From Rhodothermales bacterium (GTDB lineage: Bacteria > Bacteroidota > Rhodothermia > Rhodothermales > Bin80), in NCBI GenBank assembly GCA_951812585.1, contig OX638318.1, forward strand, positions 1 through 64,000: 64,000 nucleotides of DNA, in the 5' to 3' direction. The notes under the pieces are model-generated. The model saw only the letters and a program-made list of their open reading frames with translations, had not been told where the DNA came from and did not search any database. Below are positions 1 through 7,471 of the stretch, piece after piece. The position numbers and the translations under genes are program-made. The first letter of the stretch is position 1. Every line of letters begins with the position of its first letter.

Positions 1-566
1 ATGATAGAAACGGCACCCTGGAGCACAACCGAATCGGGTGCCAGCTGCCACGGGTCAAACAGCGAGTAGGACGTTGCCGGGCGGATCTGCACTCTTGAAC
101 GTACCGGGACCTTCCGGGCTATGCGCCGCTCCCGCGCCAAGGTGATGTGTGGGCTGTCAAACCGTGCTTCAACGCCTGGGGGCCAGTCCACTGCTCCGCT
201 GGATTCCACCTGGTCCAAAGACGCATCTATGGTATAAGCAGGCGGGCTGTACTTCAGTTTGAAGAGCGTCAGGATATCCCCCTTCGCACTGGCCATCACA
301 CTACTGGCAGGCAGTTGCGCAAACGCCATATCCTCTGGCTGATTCGCAATAACCGTGGGGAGCTCGAGGCGGATTTCTCCAGGGTCATCCAAGCTGAGCA
401 GCACCCACAGGCAAACAGCGGTCAGCATGCAGATCGAGATCACGGTGCCGCGATTGCGGCCGTGGTCGTCGCGCCTGAATACGCTGCTGGATTGATAGAT
501 AGGTGCCTGGTGGACGCCGCGCACCAGCGTCCGGAATATGGAGGCCCGTTGAGAATTCTGAGCCAC
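1..566 (-). CDS. YbbR-domain membrane protein, 3' part cut off by the window edge
   Basis: The frame is open from a GTG at 566 to base 1, giving about 188 codons with no stop, so the C-terminal part lies outside. Residues 41-59 form one membrane segment (ending CLWVLLSL). After it comes beta-rich sequence (EIRLELPTV, then TLFKLKYSPP) typical of YbbR domains, which sit outside the cytoplasmic membrane behind a single anchor. The best-known member, CdaR, regulates the cyclic-di-AMP synthase CdaA; no cdaA is visible here. The GTG lies two codons after an in-frame stop and 6 bases after the stop of the upstream shell gene, so it is probably co-transcribed with it. A GTG at 443 (residue 42) is an alternative start. 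The family call is by pattern only and the role with the shell genes is unknown. Confidence 0.65.
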   Translation of the reverse strand, partial: MAQNSQRASIFRTLVRGVHQAPIYQSSSVFRRDDHGRNRGTVISICMLTAVCLWVLLSLDDPGEIRLELPTVIANQPEDMAFAQLPASSVMASAKGDILTLFKLKYSPPAYTIDASLDQVESSGAVDWPPGVEARFDSPHITLARERRIARKVPVRSRVQIRPATSYSLFDPWQLAPDSVVLQGAVSI

Positions 567-572
567 GGCGCA

Positions 573-1013
573 TCACGCGTGTTTTTGCAGCAGCGCCACG
601 AGTTCACCTTTCGTGGCACTTGCAATGGCCCGTCCCCGCAGCGGAAAGCCTACTACTTGCCGGGCTCGGCTGCGTAGCTCTTGCACGGTCATGCCCGCAT
701 ACGACGCTGCTGGCGGCGGCTTCGGCCGCGCGTCAAGCACCCAGGCGACACGCACTTCTTCGGCCGGGCGCGGAATCACATGGGAGGCAACGAGGTGGCC
801 CACGCGTTTTGCCGCGTGCGCCCCGACCTCTACGGCGGCCTGCACGGCCGCGACCTCGCCGACGACTTGCACAGTCACCAGGGCGGCCTGGGTTATCTCC
901 GTGCGTATGATACGCACAGGTGCACCCTTGACCATGGCATCGGCTGCCTCGATAGCTCCAACGAGCCCGCGCGTTTCTACGAGTCCGAGAGCAGACTCTG
1001 CAACTGTTGCCAT
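573..1013 (-). CDS. Microcompartment shell protein (BMC domain) with C-terminal Rho_N/SAP-like tail
   Basis: Residues 1-90 are one BMC (PF00936) domain: [20 protein letters not shown] near the start and SHVIPRP near residue 80, aligning without gaps to the BMC-H encoded just upstream. The residues that form the central pore in BMC-H hexamers (41-44) are TQAA instead of the neighbour's IGGG, so the pore should be narrower or different in chemistry. A proline-rich linker (94-103) leads to a 40-residue helical tail (TVQELRSRARQV, then TKGELVALLQKHA) resembling Rho N-terminal or SAP three-helix nucleic-acid-binding modules. The ATG at 1013 is preferred over a GTG at 1025: it has AGGTGG 8 bases upstream, and it gives the same N-terminal length as the neighbour. 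EutK is the known precedent for a shell protein fused to a nucleic-acid-binding-like domain. Confidence 0.88.
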   Translation of the reverse strand: MATVAESALGLVETRGLVGAIEAADAMVKGAPVRIIRTEITQAALVTVQVVGEVAAVQAAVEVGAHAAKRVGHLVASHVIPRPAEEVRVAWVLDARPKPPPAASYAGMTVQELRSRARQVVGFPLRGRAIASATKGELVALLQKHA

Positions 1014-1025
1014 GCCTGGTGCCAC

Positions 1026-1310
1026 CTAGGCACCAGGCAGAATTTCCTCTACATCCTGGTGCGGCCGCGGGATTACGTGAACCGAAACCAGGTCGCCCAC
1101 GCGTTCAGCGGCCGCAGCGCCGCTGTCGGTGGCAGCCTTGACAGCGCCGACATCTCCGCGCACCATCACGGTGACGTACCCGCCGCCGATTTTCTCTTTG
1201 CCAATGAGCTTGACCCGTGCAGCTTTGACCATGGCATCGGCCGCTTCTATCGCGCCTACCAGGCCGCGGGTTTCAACCATGCCCAAGGCTATTCCGTAAT
1301 CGTCTGCCAT
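1026..1310 (-). CDS. BMC-H microcompartment shell hexamer protein (PduA/EutM type)
   Basis: A 94-residue single BMC-domain protein, the usual length of hexamer-forming shell proteins that tile the facets of bacterial microcompartments. It has the canonical [20 protein letters not shown], a KIGGG pore loop at residues 40-44, [20 protein letters not shown] and the closing SVHVIPRP. It is the first gene of a minus-strand operon; its TAG stop is part of the Shine-Dalgarno of the next gene, so translation is probably coupled. A strong promoter-like sequence lies 54-82 bases upstream of the start codon. No cargo enzyme, aldehyde dehydrogenase or pentameric vertex gene is found in this window. Confidence 0.95.
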   Translation of the reverse strand: MADDYGIALGMVETRGLVGAIEAADAMVKAARVKLIGKEKIGGGYVTVMVRGDVGAVKAATDSGAAAAERVGDLVSVHVIPRPHQDVEEILPGA

Positions 1311-1363
1311 CGCTGATTGTCCGATAAGTCCAGATAGCGTGAATGCACGGCCTGCTGCCAGTC

Positions 1364-1392
1364 AATATAGGCGCAGCCTGTGCAATTGTCAA
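1364..1392 (-). promoter_or_regulatory. Sigma70-like promoter of the shell-protein operon
   Basis: On the minus strand TTGACA (1392-1387) is followed by exactly 17 bases and TATATT (1369-1364), then G. The -35 is perfect and the -10 has one mismatch to TATAAT. TATATTG also approaches the Bacteroidota -7 motif TAnnTTTG. Predicted transcription starts near 1357, leaving a leader of about 47 bases to the ATG at 1310. Confidence 0.6.
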
Positions 1393-1630
1393 CCAGAGGC
1401 GCCCCCCACGGCAACAGCCGCGCGGCCCCGCCCTTCAGTCCAAGCGCTCTGCAACACAGTTCAGGCCATTTTGTGCCACCTCAGGCCAAGCGAAAAGGTC
1501 CCTGCAGCACATGGCACATAAGAATTTCGTCAGTGTTCACAGGTGCCAACGCACCGTGCGCTTCGTCGGCATTTGCGGCAGGCACGCACTCGGCCTAACC
1601 CTTCGTTCGGCGCGTTTGCCCGCGCGAAAT

Positions 1631-1656
1631 CAATGTCAAGGGTATCAATATCAAGG
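1631..1656. repeat. Two 11-bp direct repeats between divergent operons
   Basis: CAATGTCAAGG (1631-1641) and CAATATCAAGG (1646-1656) differ at one base and start 15 bases apart. They lie in the 457-base gap between the shell operon (minus) and wecB (plus), about 110 bases before wecB. They could be paired binding sites of a regulator. Apart from these repeats and the promoter at 1364-1392 I see nothing else in 1311-1767. Confidence 0.3.
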
Positions 1657-1767
1657 TTCGTTGAATTAACTCGCGTACGCACAGGCCTGTCCAGGGTAGG
1701 GCAAGCATCCTGATCCTATTCCTTACTTTGCGCTGCTGTCTGAAGTCTGACCTGTAATTCAGTCCCG

Positions 1768-2832
1768 ATGCGCATATGTACGGTTGTAGGTGCACGCCCG
1801 CAATTTGTTAAGGCTGCCGCGGTCAGCCCGGCGCTGCGCGCGGCTGGCATCGAGGAAATCATCGTACATACCGGGCAGCACTACGATGCCGCGCTGAGTC
1901 AGGTCTTCTTTGATGAGCTAGGTATCCCGCCGCCCTACCAAAATCTCACGGTGGGTTCAGGTTCGCATGCGCGGCAGACCGGCCTCATCATGGAACGGCT
2001 GGAAGCGTTTCTGAACGAAGAACCAGACTTTGACGCGGTACTGCTCTACGGAGACACCAACAGCACGCTGGCCGGCGCACTGGTTGCGGCAAAAAAGTGG
2101 ATACCGATCGCACATGTCGAAGCCGGCATACGAAGCTTCAACAGAACGATGCCAGAGGAAGTAAACCGCGTTGTGGCGGACTGCCTGTCGCGATGGCTGC
2201 TGGCACCCACGCAAGTTGCGGTTGACAACCTTGCGGCGGAGGGTTTGGAGCGTGGAACAACGCTGGTCGGAGACGTCATGCTGGACGCCACCCGCATGTT
2301 TGCCGAGCGAGCGCAGCAGCAGTCCCCATTGCGAAGTGTAACCGCACATGCGCCCGACACCTACGGCCTCTGCACCGTGCACCGGCCCTCAAACACGGAT
2401 GTCCCAGGGTGCCTGGAAAGCATCTTTTCTGCGCTTGGGCAGCTCCCGTGGCCGATTGTGCTGCCCATGCATCCGCGCACACGGGCACGCATGGGACCTG
2501 TACAAGTGCCTGGCAACGTTGAAATCGTAGCACCCGTGCCCTATCTGACCATGTTGACGCTCATTAGTGGTGCCCGCTGTGTCCTGACGGACAGCGGCGG
2601 TCTGCAGAAGGAAGCCTATTGGCTGGGCGTACCATGCGTGACACTCCGCATTGACACGGAATGGCCCCAAACGTTAGCGCACGGATGGAACCGCCTGGCA
2701 GGCGCAGACCGCAAGGCCATCGTTCGCGCGGCATTGTCCGCTCCTAGTGGCGCGCGGCGGCCCCTGGGCGAAGCGCCGGGCGGCGGCACAGCTTCCGAGT
2801 CCATCGCGAACGTGCTCTTGCAATCCAAATAG
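1768..2832 (+). CDS. wecB: UDP-N-acetylglucosamine 2-epimerase (non-hydrolysing)
   Basis: Cytoplasmic enzyme interconverting UDP-GlcNAc and UDP-ManNAc, the entry to ManNAc-derived sugars of surface polysaccharides. The 354-residue length fits the family. Visible signatures are GARPQFVKAA at the N-terminus, HTGQHYD, LLYGDTNSTLAGA, HVEAGIRSFNRTMPEEVNR (the acidic active-site region), and near the C-terminus TDSGGLQKEAYWLGVPC with TEWPQT, the nucleotide-binding half of this GT-B-like fold. It starts a plus-strand pair with a glycosyltransferase 32 bases downstream. The start ATG is followed at once by the first beta strand (RICTVVGARPQ), so no extension is needed. Confidence 0.95.
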   Translation: MRICTVVGARPQFVKAAAVSPALRAAGIEEIIVHTGQHYDAALSQVFFDELGIPPPYQNLTVGSGSHARQTGLIMERLEAFLNEEPDFDAVLLYGDTNSTLAGALVAAKKWIPIAHVEAGIRSFNRTMPEEVNRVVADCLSRWLLAPTQVAVDNLAAEGLERGTTLVGDVMLDATRMFAERAQQQSPLRSVTAHAPDTYGLCTVHRPSNTDVPGCLESIFSALGQLPWPIVLPMHPRTRARMGPVQVPGNVEIVAPVPYLTMLTLISGARCVLTDSGGLQKEAYWLGVPCVTLRIDTEWPQTLAHGWNRLAGADRKAIVRAALSAPSGARRPLGEAPGGGTASESIANVLLQSK

Positions 2833-2864
2833 CAAGAGCGCGCTCGAGAGACCACAAATCCAGC

Positions 2865-4073
2865 ATGGGCGCACGACCATTTCGCATTCTGATGGTGCTG
2901 GACAAGCCGTTTCCCCCGGATATTCGTGTGCTCAATGAAGCGCTGTCGCTCATCGCGGACGGATTTGAAGTGACGGTTTTGTCTGTTGGGCCAGACGACC
3001 GTCCGCGACGCGACGCGTTCCGGGGGATCCAGATCATCCGGCACAAGATCTCCAACAAGCTGCGCAATCGAATGCGCGGACTGGCAGGCTCTGTGCCCTT
3101 GCTCACCGCCTACCTGGACCGGCTCATCCCGCAGGTATTTGCAGAGGGACTTTTTGACGCCTTGCACATGCACGACCTATATCTGGTGGGCGGTGGCCTT
3201 CGGGCAGGCAGGCGGCTTCACGTGCCCGTTGTTGCCGATTTGCATGAAAACTGGGTGCAGGCATTATCCGGGTACGCGTGGAGTACGCGGCTTCCCGGCA
3301 AGCTCTTTGTAAACCTGGCGAGGTGGCAGCGGCTGGAGCGGCGCTGGCTGCACGCTGCTGATCGGGTTATTGTCGTGGTCGAAGAAGCAAGAACCAGAGT
3401 GATGCAGTTGGGCATACCACACTCCAAGATCACGGCCGTCCCCAACACCATCTACATCGATGATTTTGAGCAGTTTGCCATCGAGGAGAGTGTGGTAGCG
3501 GCAACGCGCGCCCCCTTCAGCATTGTGTATACGGGTGGCCTCGACACGCATCGTGGACTGGACACACTCATTGCGGCCTTGCCGCACGTTATAGCAGCTG
3601 GCCCCGCCCACCTGACCATTGTGGGCGAGGGCCGCATCAGGCCCGAATTGGAGGCCCTTGCCTTGGCGCTTGGCGTGGCTGACCATATCACTTTCACCGG
3701 ATGGCAGCTGCAGCCGCGCATCAAGAGCTATATCCAGGGCAGCGATGTATGTGTGGTGCCGCATATCAGGACCGGGCATACCGATGCTACGCTGCCACAC
3801 AAGCTTTTTCACTTCATGTACATGACGCGTCCTGTGGTCGTGACAGACTGCAAGCCGATTGCCCGTATTGTCAGAGAGACAAGCTGTGGACTAGTCTGCC
3901 GGGCAGGAGACGCAATCAGTATGAGCGAAGCGCTGGTGCGGCTTTCCAGGAGCCCCGAGGAGCGCAGACAAATGGGCGAGAATGGCCATCGCGCGGTCGT
4001 AGAGAAGTACAATTGGGCGCATACTGTGCAGCCCATGCTAACCATGTATCGCGCGCTTGCTGCGACCCGATAG
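2865..4073 (+). CDS. Glycosyltransferase family 4
   Basis: A 402-residue GT-B protein. The N-terminal acceptor domain opens with FRILMVLDKPFPPDIRV and includes DALHMHDLYLV and VADLHENW. The C-terminal donor domain has FSIVYTGGLDTHRGLDTLI, LTIVGEGRIRPELEAL and SDVCVVPHI followed by LPHKLFHFMYMTRPVVVTDC. That last stretch replaces the usual EX7E motif region, as in a known subgroup of GT4 enzymes. It presumably adds a sugar to a lipid-linked surface glycan in the cytoplasm. With wecB just upstream, ManNAc-type sugars are plausible in the same product, but donor and acceptor cannot be read from sequence. Confidence 0.9.
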   Translation: MGARPFRILMVLDKPFPPDIRVLNEALSLIADGFEVTVLSVGPDDRPRRDAFRGIQIIRHKISNKLRNRMRGLAGSVPLLTAYLDRLIPQVFAEGLFDALHMHDLYLVGGGLRAGRRLHVPVVADLHENWVQALSGYAWSTRLPGKLFVNLARWQRLERRWLHAADRVIVVVEEARTRVMQLGIPHSKITAVPNTIYIDDFEQFAIEESVVAATRAPFSIVYTGGLDTHRGLDTLIAALPHVIAAGPAHLTIVGEGRIRPELEALALALGVADHITFTGWQLQPRIKSYIQGSDVCVVPHIRTGHTDATLPHKLFHFMYMTRPVVVTDCKPIARIVRETSCGLVCRAGDAISMSEALVRLSRSPEERRQMGENGHRAVVEKYNWAHTVQPMLTMYRALAATR

Positions 4074-4170
4074 TGTGTGCGCGGAATGCCGCGCGCGGCC
4101 GAGGCGGCTGGCGGCTTTGGCTTCAATTCCCATGAGCTCTTCGGCCCGCACCACTCTGAATTCTATGAGG

Positions 4171-4190
4171 CCAAGGTGTTATGACCTTGG
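4171..4190. terminator. Inverted repeat between convergent genes, possible terminator
   Basis: CCAAGGT (4171-4177) and ACCTTGG (4184-4190) are perfect arms around a 6-base loop. The repeat lies about 100 bases after the glycosyltransferase and 6 bases beyond the stop of the transposase remnant on the other strand. There is no T-run. It could be a terminator or part of the end of the old insertion. Confidence 0.35.
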
Positions 4191-4195
4191 AGTGT

Positions 4196-4490
4196 TCAGG
4201 CGACCCTAAGTTTGAGGGTTTTGTTGTCGAGCCAGGGTATGGGTTGTTGCAGTCGGTGGTAGTTGGCATGCATGAGGGAGGGATCGTGATGCTTGGCCTT
4301 AGCAAGAAAATCCACAATCATATCCTGGTCGCCGCCTTCGTGCTGCACGTGGGGGCGCAGAATGAATTGGTGCTGATCCTCCAGAACGCACACCGGCACG
4401 CCCAAGGCGGCTATCCCGCCCCGACTTCCCTTTGTTAATCCAGCGCGTGTGGGGCTCATGCACGGAGAACGGTCGGAATATCGTCTCTGG
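4196..4490 (-). pseudogene. Remnant of a DDE transposase (ISNCY-like), frameshifted
   Basis: Two overlapping minus-strand frames must be joined to read a transposase-like stretch. One encodes FSVHEPHTRWINKGKSG (from about 4481), the other continues with ALGVPVCVLEDQHQFILRP and ends with DNKTLKLRVA at the stop at 4196. I recognise this as the central part of ISNCY-type transposases, which read roughly FSIFEPHTRWISKGKAG, then VELGVPVCVLEDQHQFIL. The N-terminal half and the C-terminus are missing and I find no terminal inverted repeats. Bases 4491-4831 upstream hold no recognisable coding sequence and may be further decayed element DNA. The family name is from memory of the motif. Confidence 0.6.
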
Positions 4491-4831
4491 ACCGAGGATC
4501 CAACGTGATCTCTCCAATGGGCGCATGCCAAGCGAAAACGGTGGCTCGAAGATCGCGCGCATAGCAATATAACGGGCGAATGCCGGGGCAGAAGCGTACG
4601 AATCCCGCCAATAACAGGCCCAAGACCAGAAAACGGTGCAGCATTTGCTAAAACAACGTAGGCCGCCGTTGGGCGGAAACGGCCCCGAAAACAGTCGCTC
4701 CACACCCCCAAATACCCAGATCTTTCGCCGCTTGCACCCGTGTATCCGTCTTATGCGCCCACAACTGCTGGTCTGCAGGGCCAATCAGGCATTTTTGGAC
4801 AAGTACTAGCTAATTCCTCAGGGACTTCGAC

Positions 4832-5119
4832 ATGATCGCGATCAACATTGGCATACTGATTGTAGCAATCGTTGGGATTCGCATAATTCCTGTGCCGAAC
4901 CCAACTATTTACTGGCTTACTGCTGCTGCAGGGCTGCTATTATTCGTGGTGTCCGGTTTTTTAGGTGTGCTGGGAGGCCCCAACGGTCTGGTCTTACCAG
5001 TAGCCATGGGACTATCCATATTTGGTATAGGTGGCGTACTGCGTCGCGCTCTAAATAGCGCTCGCCACCCCTCTCCACCTGGGCCTCCATCAGCCGCTGC
5101 GTTCCAACAGAACAACTAG
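4832..5119 (+). CDS. Small hypothetical membrane protein
   Basis: 95 codons with two or three hydrophobic segments: residues 3-21 (INIGILIVAIVGIRIIPV), about 28-48 (YWLTAAAGLLLFVVSGFL) and 52-70 (NGLVLPVAMGLSIFGIGG). A polar, proline-rich tail (HPSPPGPPSAAAF) follows. I do not recognise a family. There is no clear Shine-Dalgarno before the ATG. It sits alone between two pseudogenes, so it may be a passenger of the old insertion or a chance reading frame, though the clean membrane pattern argues for a real gene. Confidence 0.4.
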   Translation: MIAINIGILIVAIVGIRIIPVPNPTIYWLTAAAGLLLFVVSGFLGVLGGPNGLVLPVAMGLSIFGIGGVLRRALNSARHPSPPGPPSAAAFQQNN

Positions 5120-5297
5120 TACTGGCCCTGTAGCCCACTACGGCGGCCAGAACAGTGCTACTTAGCACTTTGACTAGTACCCCGTGGAAGAAGCGGTTGG
5201 TCAGCGAGCCGGTTGTACAAACAGCTAAGGGGAGCACGAGCGTAGTGTTTTCGGTCTCATGCACTCGCTCTCAGGGCCTCGCATTCCGCGACGGCGG

Positions 5298-5970
5298 TCA
5301 AGGCGTCTGTCGGAACGTAGCAGCTTCGGAGTGTTGACGGAGAAGCTTCAGAGATCGATCTCCGCGTCCCGGCCGAGGGCTCTCGCCGCCATCAGCCGGA
5401 TGCCCGAGAACCGCCGCGAGATCAAGCTCGCAGAACTGCTCGGAGACAGACCGTGCCCCGGACCAGTAGAGCCGCCAGCGGGCACCGTTCGTCAGGATGC
5501 CCTAGCGCACCCTGCCGGTGGTCACGTCGTCAGCGCGCCGGAGGTAGCGCAGCATCTGCGTCGAGGGTGCGGACTCCTCGCCCCGAACGACCATCGAGGG
5601 GCCGCATCCACCGCCTGGACTCGACGACGGCCAGACCGTGCCCGTAGCGCCTCCACTCGTCGGTGAAACGGTTGGCACCGTCCGCGAACAGCAAGCCATC
5701 CGAAACGTCCTGGCGGCCGACGGGCGACAGGTTCTGCTGCCTGAGATGGGCTGTCCACCCGAGCCGCTTCAACACCGGCCAGATCAGGTCCTCCTCGGTC
5801 TGACTCTCGTTGGGCGACTGATCCGTGGGGAAGCGGTCGAACCGGGCCTGCAACGCGGCTTCAAGGTCGTCGAGGGCCGACGCCGACATGTCGGCCCAAT
5901 CGGGAAGCTCCGTGATCGCTTCGCGAAGGAAGCCTTCGGCGAAGAGGCTCCCGTCAAAGGGTCGAAACAT
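5298..5970 (-). pseudogene. Broken 5' part of a type IIG restriction-modification gene
   Basis: From an ATG at 5970 the minus strand reads MFRPFDGSLFAEGFLREAI, then QSPNESQTEEDLIWPVLKRL, DVSDGLLFADGA and HGLAVVESRRWMRPLD, the N-terminal nuclease-like region of Eco57I-type fused restriction-methylase proteins. A shift near 5600 moves the reading to another frame (EESAPSTQMLRYLRRADD). There a TAG at about 5502 replaces the expected Trp before GILTNGARWRLYWSGARSV, and the similarity fades at about 5300. The methylase and target-recognition parts, normally another 700 or more residues, are absent. So it is a dead fragment with at least one frameshift, one nonsense codon and a 3' truncation. The family is inferred from motif memory. 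Confidence 0.7.
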
Positions 5971-6045
5971 CGCCCGCTCCCGCCACCGAGGCCGCGGGCA
6001 CCCGGACGCTCCTGCCCCGAGCGCGTTGCCTGTCGCCTCGGCCGC

Positions 6046-7437
6046 TTACGCTGCGTCGCCTGGGAGAACGTTCGCGACTGCCTGCCATGCGGCGCGGTCC
6101 GGGCATGGATTCGCTTGCTTCGACGCTGCACGCTGCGTAGGCGCAATCTCGTCAATGATGGCGGCCAGCTTGCCTGTCAGCGTACGGCGGTCGAAGGCGC
6201 GCAGCACATCCTTGTTTAGCGGCGGCGCCGGTTCATTGGCCCGCCAGCGCTGGATATGACCCGCAACAAACGCGCGGATGCCATCCTCATCGTCATAGTC
6301 AAATAGTGCACCACCGCCGGTTCTGCGAAGAATATCAGCCGCGTCCCCGTCTGGCGGCCCAATGCCAAGGACCGCCGTGCCAGTGGATAAATACTCCAGC
6401 AGCTTTCCTCCGATGAACCCCTTGTTCAGGCCGTCACGATGCCTTGAAACAACAAGCAGCAGCAGGTCGGCCGCTGCCATGTGCCGCATGGCTTCGCTGT
6501 GTGGCACATGCCCTACAGCCACAAGTGCGTCCCCTGCACCTGCACGCTGAAACTCCTCCATGACCGAGTCCGCTACAAGCCCCACAAGCCGTACTTCGAC
6601 CTCACCCGCAAGCTCGCCCATGACCTTTGCGAACGCCGCCGAATTTCGGTCCTCGGTAAAGGATCCTATATACCCTACAACAAATCGGGCACGGTCTGCC
6701 GATGGACGGCTACGCTGGGGCACATCGGCCGGATCGAAGCCATTGGGGATGGTCTGATACCGGCGTATGCGCGCCTTGGAACGCAATTTCGCACCCAATG
6801 CCTCGCTAATGGTTACCACCGCATCTGCGCGCGTAAGCACATGCCGCTCGAGCCGGCGATTGATGAAGCGCGCCGGCAACCACTGGTGAAGCCGGGCATT
6901 ATGGTGGTCGTCCGTCCACAGGTCGCGCAAGTCTGCTATCCACGGAATGCCCAGACGCGTTTTAAGGTAGCTTCCAACAAGGTGTGCCGATTGCGGCGGC
7001 CCCGTGGTTATCACGGCTGCAAACGGTCGGGCACGCAGCAACCGCCGTGCTGCAGCTATGGCAAACGGCACCCAGCCAACCCGTGCATCGGGCAGAAAAA
7101 TGTTGCCACGGACCCAGCGTGCAAGACCACCTACCCCGCTTCTTCGGCCCTCCCTGACAAAGCCCAGACCGGACACCTCTTCCTTCTTCAGGCCCTGCAG
7201 GCGTGCATACATTGCCAAAGGATCCCAGGAACGTGTCCGCTCAATGGATACCGCTTCTGGAAGCTGCTTAAGCAGCGCCGGGTCCATCGCACCATACGCT
7301 GCTGTGGCTGGATCCAACGTAAGCACCGTGGGCACATATCCGTAAAGCGGAAGGTATTTGGCGAACTTCAGCGCACGTTGCACGGACGTGCCTCCGCCAG
7401 GCGGAAAGTGATACGAAACCAGAAGCACACGCCTCAT
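6046..7437 (-). CDS. Glycosyltransferase family 4
   Basis: A 463-residue GT-B enzyme. The acceptor domain begins VLLVSYHFPPGGGTSVQRAL and includes TTGPPQSAHLVGSYLK and WIADLRDLWTDD. The donor domain has VVGYIGSFTEDRNSAAF, the LLLLVVSRHRDG region and GGKLLEYLSTGTAVLGIGP, whose glutamate marks the donor-sugar site of GT4 enzymes. The YHFPPGGG opening is typical of cytoplasmic exopolysaccharide glycosyltransferases. The last 25 residues (QRAASKQANPCP...) are low in predicted structure. It is the third gene of a minus-strand run gatC, yfhO-like, GT4; the spacing to the yfhO-like stop is 34 bases. Confidence 0.9.
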   Translation of the reverse strand: MRRVLLVSYHFPPGGGTSVQRALKFAKYLPLYGYVPTVLTLDPATAAYGAMDPALLKQLPEAVSIERTRSWDPLAMYARLQGLKKEEVSGLGFVREGRRSGVGGLARWVRGNIFLPDARVGWVPFAIAAARRLLRARPFAAVITTGPPQSAHLVGSYLKTRLGIPWIADLRDLWTDDHHNARLHQWLPARFINRRLERHVLTRADAVVTISEALGAKLRSKARIRRYQTIPNGFDPADVPQRSRPSADRARFVVGYIGSFTEDRNSAAFAKVMGELAGEVEVRLVGLVADSVMEEFQRAGAGDALVAVGHVPHSEAMRHMAAADLLLLVVSRHRDGLNKGFIGGKLLEYLSTGTAVLGIGPPDGDAADILRRTGGGALFDYDDEDGIRAFVAGHIQRWRANEPAPPLNKDVLRAFDRRTLTGKLAAIIDEIAPTQRAASKQANPCPDRAAWQAVANVLPGDAA

Positions 7438-7471
7438 CTCTTCACCTCATTCCTAGATGCGGCAGCGAAGA

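Noticed and set aside
1-1392. Complete metabolosome locus
   Set aside because: Only two shell genes are present and no signature enzyme, vertex protein or cofactor-recycling gene is visible, so a metabolosome type cannot be claimed.
5298-5970. BREX or DISARM defence system
   Set aside because: Only an N-terminal fragment of a IIG-type protein is present, and none of the other BREX or DISARM genes is near.
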